Assembly (NCBI GenBank): GCA_916610825.1 | Contig: OU744447.1 | Span: 19,251,563 to 19,315,562 of the forward strand | DNA from: Haliclystus octoradiatus | Taxonomy: Eukaryota > Cnidaria > Staurozoa > Stauromedusae > Haliclystidae | Length of the DNA stretch: 64,000 nt | Reading direction: 5' to 3' | Shown: positions 37,893-49,201 of the stretch, in pieces | How positions within the stretch are numbered: the first letter of the stretch is position 1 | How the letters are laid out: every line of letters begins with the position of its first letter | Translations under genes and position numbers: made by a program | The notes under the pieces: model-generated | Database searches by the model: none | What the model was told of the DNA's origin: nothing | What the model saw: the letters and a program-made list of their open reading frames with translations, nothing else

Positions 37893-37960
37893 TACAGTCT
37901 ACGTGTAGACTAGACCCAAAAATATGTGCAGACTAGACCCCAAACTGTCACAAGTCTACG
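37893..37960. repeat. 68-bp out-of-register hybrid monomer
   Basis: The first 31 bp of a B monomer join to positions 9-45 of monomer 2, giving aaaaatatgtgcagactag. The only shared sequence at the join is about 2 bp (ta). Most other junctions seen here preserve the 45-bp register, so this one arose by a non-homologous join or is an assembly error; it lies about 0.5 kb from the N gap. Confidence 0.88.
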
Positions 37961-38465
37961 TACCGTGTACGTGCAGACTAGAGCCCAGTCTTCCTTTGAA
38001 CTGCTTACAGTCTACGTGTAGACTGGACCAAAAAATACCAATGGTCTGCATACAGTCTAGGTGCAGACTAGAGCCCAGTCTCCCCTTTAACAGCATACAA
38101 TCTACAAGTAGACTAGACCCAAAAGTACCTACAGTCTGCATACAGTCTACGTGCAGACTAGAGCCTGGTCTTCCCATGAACTGCATACAGTCTACGTGTA
38201 GACTAGACCAAAAACTTCCCAACAGTCTGCATAAAATCTACGTGCAGACTAGAGCCCTGTCTTCCTAAGATCTTCATATAGTCTGCGTGCAGACTAGACC
38301 CCAAACTACCATCAGTCTACGTACAGTCTACGTGCAGATTAGAGCCCAGTCTTCCTTTGATCTGCATACAGTCTACGTGTCGACTAAACCCAAAACTACC
38401 AACAGTCTGCATACAGTCTTCCTGCAGACTAGAGCCCAGTCTCCCCTTTAACAGCATACAATCTA
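37961..38465. repeat. Shortened HOR fragment up to the gap
   Basis: Monomers 3 and 4 jump directly to 10 (38051) and then 11 to 18 follow, ending with the first nine bases of monomer 19 (38457-38465). From about 38057 this matches 60332 onward at offset 22275. Confidence 0.88.
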
Positions 38466-38665
38466 NNNNNNNNNNNNNNNNNNNNNNNNNNNNNNNNNNN
38501 NNNNNNNNNNNNNNNNNNNNNNNNNNNNNNNNNNNNNNNNNNNNNNNNNNNNNNNNNNNNNNNNNNNNNNNNNNNNNNNNNNNNNNNNNNNNNNNNNNNN
38601 NNNNNNNNNNNNNNNNNNNNNNNNNNNNNNNNNNNNNNNNNNNNNNNNNNNNNNNNNNNNNNNNN
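38466..38665. other. Assembly gap, 200 N
   Basis: Exactly 200 N, a size used by scaffolding software for gaps of unknown length. The left flank stops after tacaatcta and the right flank resumes caagtagaccagac: together they make one complete 45-bp monomer 19 with nothing missing. Adjacent landmarks are 1416 bp apart, that is 1216 + 200. The true gap may be zero or any whole number of HOR units. Confidence 0.97.
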
Positions 38666-39061
38666 CAAGTAGACCAGACCCAAAAATACCAACAGTCTGC
38701 ATACAGTCTAGGTGCAGACTAGAGCCCAGTCTTCCTCTGAACTGCATACAGTCTACGTGTTGACTAGACCCAAAATTACCTACAGTCTTCATACAGTCTA
38801 GGTGCAGACTAGAGCCCAGTCTTCCAATGAACTGCATACAGTCTACGTGTAGACTAGACCCAAAAATACCAATAGTCTGCATACAGTCTATGTGCAGACT
38901 AGAGCGCAGTCTTCCTACGGTCTGCGTACAGTCTACATGCAGACTAGACCTCAAACTATCACCAGTATACGTACATTCTACCTGCAGACTAGAGCACAGC
39001 CATTCTACGATCTGCATACAGTCTACAGGCAGACTAGACCAAAAACTACCATAAATCTACG
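38666..39061. repeat. Right flank of gap: rest of monomer 19, then 20-27
   Basis: In perfect register with the left flank. Variants (ataccaacagtctgc, cagtcttcatacagtctagg) match the sequence at 60741-61136, offset 22075. Confidence 0.9.
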
Positions 39062-40277
39062 TACAGTCTACGTGCAGACTAGAGGCCAGTCTTCCTACGG
39101 TATGCATACAGTGTATGTGCAGACTAGACCCCAAACTGTCACAAGTCTACGTACCGTGTACGTGCAGACTAGAGCCCAGTCTTCCTTTGAACTGCTTACA
39201 GTCTACGTGTAGACTGGACCAAAAAATACCAATGGTCTGCATACAGTCTACGTGTAGACTAGACCCAAAATTACCATCAGTCTTCATACAGGCTACGTAC
39301 AGACAAGGGCCCAGTCTCCCCTTTAACAGCATACAGTCTACCTGTAGACTAGACCCAAAAATACCTACCGTCTGTATACAGTCTACGTGCAGACAAGAGC
39401 CCAGTCTCCCCTTTAACAGCATACAGTCTACGTGTAGACTAGACCCAAAAATACCTACAGTCTGCATACAGTCTAGGTGCAGACTAGAGCCCAGTCTCCC
39501 CTTTAACAGCATACAATCTACAAGTAGACTAGACCCAAAAATACCTACAGTCTGCATACAGTCTACGTGCAGACTAGAGCCTGGTCTTCCCATGAACTGC
39601 ATACAGTCTACGTGTAGACTAGACCAAAAACTTCCCAACAGTCTGCATAAAATCTACGTGCAGACTAGAGCCCTGTCTTCCTAAGATCTTCATATAGTCT
39701 GCGTGCAGACTAGACCCCAAACTACCATCAGTCTACGTACAGTCTACGTGCAGATTAGAGCCCAGTCTTCCTTTGATCTGCATACAGTCTACGTGTCGAC
39801 TAAACCCAAAACTACCAACAGTCTGCATACAGTCTTCCTGCAGACTAGAGCCCAGTCTCCCCTTTAACAGCATACAATCTACAAGTAGACCAGACCCAAA
39901 AATACCTACAGTCTGCATACAATCTAGGTGCAGACTAGAGCCCAGTCTTCCTCTGAACTGCATACAGTCTACGTGTTGACTAGACCCAAAATTTCCTACA
40001 GTCTGCATACAGTCTAGGTGCAGACTAGAGCCCAGTCTTCCAATGAACTGCATACAGTCTACGTGTAGACTAGACACAAAAATACCAACAGTCTGCATAC
40101 AGTCTATGTGCAGACTAGAGCGCAGTCTTCCTACGGTCTGCGTACAGTCTACATGCAGACTAGACCTCAAACTATCACCAATATACGTACATTCTACCTG
40201 CAGACTAGAGCACAGCCATTCTACGATCTGCATACAGTCTACAGGCAGACTAGACCAAAAACTACCATAAATCTACG
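39062..40277. repeat. Domain-2 HOR unit, 1216 bp
   Basis: Complete unit with aattaccatcagtcttca in monomer 5, cagtcttcctgcagac in monomer 18, catacaatctagg in monomer 20 and gactagacacaaaaatacc in monomer 23. Matches 61137-62352. Confidence 0.92.
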
Positions 40278-41583
40278 TACAGTCTACGTGCAGACTAGAG
40301 GCCAGTCTTCCTACGGTATGCATACAGTGTATGTGCAGACTAGACCCCAAACTGTCACAAGTCTACGTACCGTGTACGTGCAGACTAGAGACCAGTCTTC
40401 CTTTGAACTGCTTACAGTCTACGTGTAGACTGGACCAAAAAATACCAATGGTCTGCATACAGTCTACGTGTAGACTAGACCCAAAATTACCAACAGTTTT
40501 CATACAGGCTACGTACAGACAAGGGCCCAGTCTCCCCTTTAACAGCATACAGTCTACCTGTAGACTAGACCCAAAAATACCTACCGTCTGTATACAGTCT
40601 ACGTGCAGACAAGAGCCCAGTCTCCCCTTTAACAGCATACAGTCTACGTGTAGACTAGACCCAAAAATACCTACAGTCTGCATACAGTCTAGGTGCAAAC
40701 TAGAGCCCAGTCTCCCCTTTAACAGCATACAATCTACAAGTAGACTAGACCCAAAAATACCTACAGTCTGCATACAGTCTACGTGCAGACTAGAGCCTGG
40801 TCTTCCCATGAACTGCATACAGTCTACGTGTAGACTAGACCAAAAACTTCCCAACAGTCTGCATAAAATCTACGTGCAGACTAGAGCCCTGTCTTCCTAA
40901 GATCTTCATATAGTCTGCGTGCAGACTAGACCCCAAACTACCATCAGTCTTCGTACAGTCTACGTGCAGATTAGAGCCCAGTCTTCCTTTGAACTGCATA
41001 CAGTCTACGTGTCGACTAAACCCAAAACTACCAACAGTTTGCATACAGTCTTCGTGCAGACTAGAGCCCAGTCTCCCCTTTAACAGCATACAACCTACAA
41101 GTAGACTAGACCCAAAAATACCTACAGTCTGCATACAGTCTAGGTGCAGACTAGAGCCCAGTCTTCCCATGAATTGCATACATTCTACGTGTAGACTAGA
41201 CCCAAAAATACCAACAGTCTGCATACAGTCTATGTGCAGACTAGAGCGCAGTCTTCCTACGCTCTGCGTACAGTCTACATGCAGACTAGACCCAAAATTA
41301 CCTACAGTCTGCATACAGTCTAGGTGCAGACTAGAGCCCAGTCTTCCAATGAACTGCATACAGTCTACGTGTAGACTAGACCCAAAAATACCAATAGTCT
41401 GCATACAGTCTATGTGCAGACTAGAGCGCAGTCTTCCTACGGTCTGCGTACAGTCTACATGCAGACTAGACCTCAAACTATCACCAGTATACGTACATTC
41501 TACCTGCAGACTAGAGCACAGCCATTCTACGATCTGCATACAGTCTACAGGCAGACTAGACCAAAAACTACCATAAATCTATG
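40278..41583. repeat. Expanded HOR unit, 1306 bp (29 monomers)
   Basis: Two monomers longer than standard. After monomer 20 it uses monomers with domain-1-like sequence (cccatgaattgcatacattc near 41167 and tacgctctgcgtac near 41258), then a 25/21 hybrid (ctacatgcagactagaccca), and only then monomers 22 to 27. It is repeated at 62353-63658. Confidence 0.9.
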
Positions 41584-42799
41584 TACAGTCTACGTGCAGA
41601 CTAGAGGCCAGTCTTCCTACGGTATGCATACAGTGTATGTGCAGACTAGACCCCAAACTGTCACAAGTCTACGTACCGTGTACGTGCAGACTAGAGCCCA
41701 GTCTTCCTTTGAACTGCTTACAGTCTACGTGTAGACTGGACCAAAAAATACCAATGGTCTGCATACAGTCTACGTGTAGACTAGACCCAAAATTACCAAC
41801 AGTCTTCATACAGGCTACGTACAGACAAGGGCCCAGTCTCCCCTTTAACAGCATACAGTCTACCTGTAGACTAGACCCAAAAATACCTACCGTCTGTATA
41901 CAGTCTACGTGCAGACAAGAGCCCAGTCTCCCCTTTAACAGCATACAGTCTACGTGTAGACTAGACCCAAAAATACCTACAGTCTGCATACAGTCTAGGT
42001 GCAGACTAGAGCCCAGTCTCCCCTTTAACAGCATACAATCTACAAGTAGACTAGACCCAAAAATATCTACAGTCTGCATACAGTCTACGTGCAGACTAGA
42101 GCCTGGTCTTCCCATGAACTGCATACAGTCTACGTGTAGACTAGACCAAAAACTTCCCAACAGTCTGCATAAATTCTACGTGCAGACTAGAGCCCTGTCT
42201 TCCTAAGATCTTCATATAGTCTGCGTGCAGACTAGACCCCAAACTACCATCAGTCTACGTACAGTCTACGTGCAGATTAGAGCCCAGTCTTCCTTTGATC
42301 TGCATACAGTCTACGTGTCGACTAAACCCAAAACTACCAACAGTCTGCATACAGTCTTCGTGCAGACTAGAGCCCTGTCTCCCCTTTAACAGCATACAAT
42401 CTACAAGTAGACCAGACCCAAAAATACCTACAGTCTGCATACAGTCTAGGTGCAGACTAGAGCCCAGTCTTCCTCTGAACTGCATACAGTCTACGTGTTG
42501 ACTAGACCCAAAATTACCTACAGTCTGCATACAGTCTAGGTGCAGACTAGAGCCCAGTCTTCCAATGAACTGCATACAGTCTACGTGTAGACTAGACCCA
42601 AAAATACCAACAGTCTGCATACAGTCTATGTGCAGACTAGAGCGCAGTCTTCCTACGGTCTGCGTACATTCTACATGCAGACTAGACCTCAAACTATCAC
42701 CAGTATACGTACATTCTACCTGCAGACTAGAGCACAGCCATTCTACGATCTGCATACAGTCTACAGGCAGACTAGACCAAAAACTACCATAAATCTACG
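41584..42799. repeat. Domain-2 HOR unit, 1216 bp
   Basis: Carries the aaaaatatctac, gagccctgtctcccc and gcgtacattc variants of the 32713 unit, from which it is offset by 8871 bp. Confidence 0.92.
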
Positions 42800-43925
42800 T
42801 ACAGTCTACGTGCAGACTAGAGGCCAGTCTTCCTACGGTATGCATACAGTGTATGTGCAGACTAGACCCAAAACTGTCACAAGTCTACGTACCGTGTACG
42901 TGCAGACTAGAGCCCAGTCTTCCTTTGAACTGCTTACAGTCTACGTGTAGACTGGACCAAAAAATACCAATGGTCTGCATACAGTCTACGTGTAGACTAG
43001 ACCCAAAATTACCAACAGTCTTCATACAGTCTACGTGCAGACAAGAGCCCAGTCTCCCCTTTAACAGCATACAGTCTACGTGTAGACTAGACCCAAAAAT
43101 ACCTACAGTCTGCATACAGTCTAGGTGCAGACTAGAGCCCAGTCTCCCCTTTAACAGCATACAATCTACAAGTAGACTAGACCCAAAAATACCTACAGTC
43201 TGCATACAGTCTACGTGCAGACTAGAGCCTGGTCTTCCCATGAACTGCATACAGTCTACGTGTAGACTAGACCAAAAACTTCCCAACAGTCTGCATAAAA
43301 TCTACGTGCAGACTAGAGCCCTGTCTTCCTAAGATCTTCATATAGTCTGCGTGCAGACTAGACCCCAAACTACCATCAGTCTTCGTACAGTCTACGTGCA
43401 GATTAGAGCCCAGTCTTCCCTTGAACTGCATACAGTCTACGTGTCGACTAAACCCAAAACTACCAACAGTTTGCATACAGTCTTCGTGCAGACTAGAGCC
43501 CAGTCTCCCCTTTAACAGCATACAATCTACAAGTAGACCAGACCCAAAAATACCTACAGTCTGCATACAGTCTAGGTGCAGACTAGAGTCCAGTCTTCCT
43601 CTGAACTGCATACAGTCTACGTGTTGACTAGACCAAAAATTACCTACAGTCTGCATACAGTCTAGGTGCAGACTAGAGCCCAGTCTTCCAATGAACTGCA
43701 TACAGTCTACGTGTAGACTAGACCCAAAAATACCAACAGTCTGCATACAGTCTATGTGCAGACTAGAGCGCAGTCTTCCTACGGTCTGCGTACAGTCTAC
43801 ATGCAGACTAGACATCAAACTATCACCAGTATACGTACATTCTACCTGCAGACTAGAGCACAGCCATTCTACGATCTGCATACAGTCTACAGGCAGACTA
43901 GACCAAAAACTACCATAAATCTACG
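42800..43925. repeat. HOR unit shortened to 1126 bp (monomers 6-7 lost)
   Basis: Monomer 5 (cagtcttca) runs directly into monomer 8 (ctacgtgcagacaagagccc) near 43026. The loss is exactly one 90-bp dimer. Confidence 0.9.
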
Positions 43926-45051
43926 TACAGTCTACGTGCAGACTAGAGGCCAGTCTTCCTACGGTATGCATACAGTGTATGTGCAGACTAGACCCCAAAC
44001 TGTCACAAGTCTACGTACCGTGTACGTGCAGACTAGAGCCCAGTCTTCCTTTGAACTGCTTACAGTCTACGTGTAGACTGGACCAAAAAATACCAATGGT
44101 CTGCATACAGTCTACGTGTAGACTAGACCCAAAATTACCAACAGTCTTCATACAGGCTACGTACAGACAAGGGCCCAGTCTCCCCTTTAACAGCATACAG
44201 TCTACCTGTAGACTAGACCCAAAAATACCTACAGTCTGCATACAGTCTAGGTGCAGACTAGAGCCCAGTCTCCCCTTTAACAGCATACAATCTACAAGTA
44301 GACTAGACCCAAAAATACCTACAGTCTGCATACAGTCTACGTGCAGACTAGAGCCTGGTCTTCCCATGAACTGCATACAGTCTACGTGTAGACTAGACCA
44401 AAAACTTCCCAACAGTCTGCATAAATTCTACGTGCAGACTAGAGCCCTGTCTTCCTAAGATCTTCATATAGTCTGCGTGCAGACTAGACCCCAAACTACC
44501 ATCAGTCTACGTACAGTCTACGTGCAGATTAGAGCCCAGTCTTCCTTTGATCTGCATACAGTCTACGTGTCGACTAAACCCAAAACTACCAACAGTCTGC
44601 ATACAGTCTTCGTGCAGACTAGAGCCCAGTCTCCCCTTTAACAGCATACAATCTACAAGTAGACCAGACCCAAAAATACCTACAGTCTGCATACAGTCTA
44701 GGTGCAGACTAGAGCCCAGTCTTCCTCTGAACTGCATACAGTCTACGTGTTGACTAGACCCAAAATTACCTACAGTCTGCATACAGTCTAGGTGCAGACT
44801 AGAGCCCAGTCTTCCAATGAACTGCATACAGTCTACGTGTAGACTAGACCCAAAAATACCAATAGTCTGCATACAGTCTATGTGCAGACTAGAGCGCAGT
44901 CTTCCTACGGTCTGCGTACAGTCTACATGCAGACTAGACCTCAAACTATCACCAGTATACGTACATTCTACCTGCAGACTAGAGCACAGCCATTCTACGA
45001 TCTGCATACAGTCTACAGGCAGACTAGACCAAAAACTACCATAAATCTACG
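43926..45051. repeat. HOR unit shortened to 1126 bp (monomers 8-9 lost)
   Basis: The monomer with the acctgtagac start (monomer 7) ends with the tail of monomer 9 (ctacagtctgca) and is followed by monomer 10 (ctaggtgcag) near 44240. One dimer is missing at a different place from the previous unit. Confidence 0.9.
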
Positions 45052-46177
45052 TACAGTCTACGTGCAGACTAGAGGCCAGTCTTCCTACGGTATGCATACA
45101 GTGTATGTGCAGACTAGACCCCAAACTGTCACAAGTCTACGTACCGTGTACGTGCAGACTAGAGCCCAGTCTTCCTTTGAACTGCTTACAGTCTACGTGT
45201 AGACTGGACCAAAAAATACCAATGGTCTGCATACAGTCTACGTGTAGACTAGACCCAAAATTACCAACAGTCTTCATACAGGCTACGTACAGACAAGGGC
45301 GCAGTCTCCCCTTTAACAGCATACAGTCTACCTGTAGACTAGACCCAAAAATACCTACCGTCTGTATACAGTCTACGTGCAGACAAGAGCCCAGTCTCCC
45401 CTTTAACAGCATACAGTCTACGTGTAGACTAGACCCAAAAATACCTACAGTCTGCATACAGTCTAGGTGCAGACTAGAGCCCAGTCTCCCCTTTAACAGC
45501 ATACAATCTACAAGTAAACTAGACCCAAAAGTACCTACAGTCTGCATACAGTCTACGTGCAGACTAGAGCCTGGTCTTCCCATGAACTGCATACAGTCTA
45601 CGTGTAGACTAGACCAAAAACTTCCCAACAGTCTGCATAAAATCTACGTGCAGACTAGAGCCCTGTCTTCCTAAGATCTTCATATAGTCTGCGTGCAGAC
45701 TAGACCCCAAACTACCATCAGTCTACGTACAGTCTACGTGCAGATTAGAGCCCAGTCTTCCTTTGATCTGCATACAGTCTACGTGTCGACTAAACCCAAA
45801 ACTACCAACAGTCTGCATACAGTCTTCCTGCAGACTAGAGCCCAGTCTCCCCTTTAACAGCATACAATCTACAAGTAGACAAGACCAAAAAATACCTACA
45901 GTCTGCATACAATCTAGGTGCAGACTAGAGCCCAGTCTTCCAATGAACTGCATACAGTCTACGTGTAGACTAGACCCAAAAATACCAACAGTCTGCATAC
46001 AGTCTATGTGCAGACTAGAGCGCAGTCTTCCTACGGTCTGCGTACAGTCTACATGCAGACTAGACCTCAAACTATCACCAATATACGTACATTCTACCTG
46101 CAGACTAGAGCACAGCCATTCTACGATCTGCATACAGTCTACAGGCAGACTAGACCAAAAACTACCATAAATCTACG
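45052..46177. repeat. HOR unit shortened to 1126 bp (about monomers 20-21 lost)
   Basis: After monomer 19 (gtagacaagaccaaaaaata) the next A monomer starts like 20 (catacaatctagg) and ends like 22 (cttccaatgaactgc). Monomer 6 has gggcgcagtc, and monomer 11 has aagtaaactag with the aaaagtacc variant. Confidence 0.9.
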
Positions 46178-47393
46178 TACAGTCTACGTGCAGACTAGAG
46201 GCCAGTCTTCCTACGGTATGCATAAAGTGTATGTGCAGACTAGACCCCAAACTGTCACAAGTCTACGTACCGTGTACGTGCAGACTAGAGCCCAGTCTTC
46301 CTTTGAACTGCTTACAGTCTACGTGTAGACTGGACCAAAAAATACCAAGGGTCTGCATACAGTCTACGTGTAGACTAGACCCAAAATTACCAACAGTCTT
46401 CATACAGGCTACGTACAGACAAGGGCCCAGTCTCCCCTTTAACAGCATACAGTCTACCTGTAGACTAGACCCAAAAATACCTACCGTCTGTATACAGTCT
46501 ACGTGCAGACAAGAGCCCAGTCTCCCCTTTAACAGCATACAGTCTACGTGTAGACTAGACCCAAAAATACCTACAGTCTGCATACAGTCTAGGTGCAGAC
46601 TAGAGCCCAGTCTCCCCTTTAACAGCATACAATCTACAAGTAGACTAGACCCAAAAATACCTACAGTCTGCATACAGTCTACGTGCAGACTAGAGCCTGG
46701 TCTTCCCATGAACTGCATACAGTCTACGTGTAGACTAGACCAAAAACTTCCCAACAGTCTGCATAAAATCTACGTGCAGACTAGAGCCCTGTCTTCCTAA
46801 GATCTTCATATAGTCTGCGTGCAGACTAGACCCCAAACTACCATCAGTCTTCGTACAGTCTACGTGCAGAATAGAGCCCAGTCTTCCTTTGAACTGCATA
46901 CAGTCTACGTGTCGACTAAACCCAAAACTACCAACAGTTTGCATACAGTCTTCGTGCAGACTAGAGCCCAGTCTCCCCTTTAACAGCATACAATCTACAA
47001 GTAGACCAGACCCAAAAATACCAACAGTCTGCATACAGTCTAGGTGCAGACTAGAGCCCAGTCTTCCTCTGAACTGCATACAGTCTACGTGTTGACTAGA
47101 CCCAAAATTACCTACAGTCTTCATACAGTCTAGGTGCAGACTAGAGCCCAGTCTTCCAATGAACTGCATACAGTCTACGTGTAGACTAGACCCAAAAATA
47201 CCAATAGTCTGCATACAGTCTATGTGCAGACTAGAGCGCAGTCTTCCTACGGTCTGCGTACAGTCTACATGCAGACTAGACCTCAAACTATCACCAGTAT
47301 ACGTACATTCTACCTGCAGACTAGAGCACAGCCATTCTACGATCTGCATACAGTCTACAGGCAGACTAGACCAAAAACTACCATAAATCTACG
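46178..47393. repeat. Domain-2 HOR unit, 1216 bp, before the island
   Basis: Complete unit with gcataaagtgtatg in the monomer 1/2 join and ccaagggtctgc in monomer 4, the latter similar to ccaagagtctgc of the diverged run at 14.2 kb. It ends at 47393 with the usual aaatctacg. Confidence 0.9.
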
Positions 47394-49201
47394 TACAGTC
47401 TTCATACAGTCTAGGTGCAGACTAGAGCCCAGTCTTCCCATGAATTGCATACATTCTACGTGTAGACTAGACCCAAAAATACCAACAGTCTGCATACAGT
47501 CTATGTGCAGACTAGAGCGCAGTCTTCCTACGCTCTGCGTACATTCTACATGCAGACTAGACCTCAAACTATCACCAGTATACGTACATTCTACCTGCAG
47601 ACTAGAGCACAGTCTTTCTACGATCTGCATACAGTCTACATGCAGACTAGACCCCAAATTACGATCAGTCTACGTACAGTCTACGTGCAGATTAGAGCCC
47701 AGTCTTCCTCTGAACTGCATACAGTCTACGTGTAGACTAGACCCAAATATACCTACAGTCTGCATACCGTCTACGTGCAGACTAAAGCCCAGTCTTCCAG
47801 TGAACTGCATACAGTCTACGTGTAGACTAGACCAAAAACTTTCCAACAGTCTGCATAAAATCTACGTGTAGACTAGAGCCCTGTCTTCCTAAGATGTGTA
47901 TATAGTCTTCGTGCAGACTAGACCCCAAACTACCATCAGTCTACTTACAGTCTACGTGCAGATTAGAGCCCAGTGTTCCTCTGAGCTGCATACAGTCTAC
48001 GTGTCGACTAAACCCAAAAATACCAACAGTCTGCATACAGTCTACGTGCAGACTAGGGCCCAGTCTCCCCTTTAACAGCATAAAGTCTACAAGTAGACTA
48101 GACCCAAAAATACGTACAGTCTCCATACAGTCTAGGTGCATACTAGAGCCCAGTCTTCCCATGATTTGCATACAGTCTACATGTAGATTAGACCAAAAAC
48201 TTCCCAAAAGTCTGCATAAAATCTACGTGCAGACTAGAGCCCTGTGTTCCTAAGGTCTGCATATAGTCTTCGTGCAGACTAGATCCCAAACTACCATCAG
48301 TCTACGTACAGTCTACGTGCAGATTAGAGCCCAGTATTCCTCTGAACTGCATACAGTCTACGTGTCGACAAAACCCAAAAATACCAACAGTCTGCATACA
48401 GTCTTCGTGAAGACTAGAGCCCAGTCTCCTCTTTAACAGCATACAGCCTACAAGTAGACTAGACCCAAAAATACCTACAGTCTGCATGCAGTCTAGGAGC
48501 AGACTACCGCCCAGTCTTCCCATGAACTGCATACAGTCTACGTGTAGACTAGACCCAAAAATACCGTCTGCATTCAGTCTATGTGCAGACTAGAGCGCAG
48601 TCTTCCTACGGTCTGCGTACAGTCTACATGAAGACTAGACATCAAACTATCACCAGTATACGTACATTCTACCTGCAGACTAGAGCACAGTCTTTCTACG
48701 ATCTGCATACAGTCTAATTGCAGACTAGACCCCAAACTACCATCAATCTACGTACAGTCTACATGCAGACTAGAGGCCAGTCTTCCTACGGTATGCATAC
48801 AGTCTATATGAAGACTAAACCCCAAACTATCACCATTCTACGTACCGTGTACGTGCAGACTAGAGCCCAGTCTTCCTCTGAACTGCATACAGTCTACGCT
48901 TAGACTAGACCCAAAAATACCTACAGTCTGTATACCGTCTACGTGCAGACAAGAGCCCAGTCTCCCCTTTAACAGCAAACAGTCTACGTGTAGACTAGAC
49001 CAAAAAATACCTACCGTCTGTATACAGTCTACGTGCAGACAAGAGCCCAGTCTCCCTTTAACAGCATACAATCTACAAGTAGACTAGACCCAAAAATACC
49101 TACAGTCTGCATACAGTCTAGGTGCAGACTAGAGTCCAGTCTTCCTCTGATCTGCATACAGTCTACGTGTTGACTAGACCCAAAATTACCAACAGTCTTC
49201 A
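47394..49201. repeat. Island of domain-1-type repeat inside domain 2
   Basis: An 11-bp remnant (tacagtcttca, 47394-47404) starts an out-of-register entry. From 47405 to about 49066 the sequence follows 21.9-23.55 kb at a constant offset of 25492 bp (and 15.6-17.3 kb at 31785), including the 41-bp monomer near 48560 and cacagtctttctacg. Private changes such as gcagactaccgccc (48502) and tctatatgaagac (48806) show independent decay. Exit is through a 44-bp monomer (49023-49066, tctccctttaac, one C short), two domain-2-like monomers and a 21/5 hybrid (49157-49201). Confidence 0.9.

Noticed and set aside
38466-38665. A hidden gene or unique insertion in the N run
   Set aside because: The flanks complete a single monomer and the homologous copy at 60.7 kb reads straight through, so nothing supports non-satellite sequence here.
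40835-41539. A 234-codon minus-strand open frame of SSLHVDCMQ-type repeats
   Set aside because: Its length comes only from the 1306-bp expanded HOR happening to remove stops; the residues are translated monomers, and the frame is lost in ordinary units.
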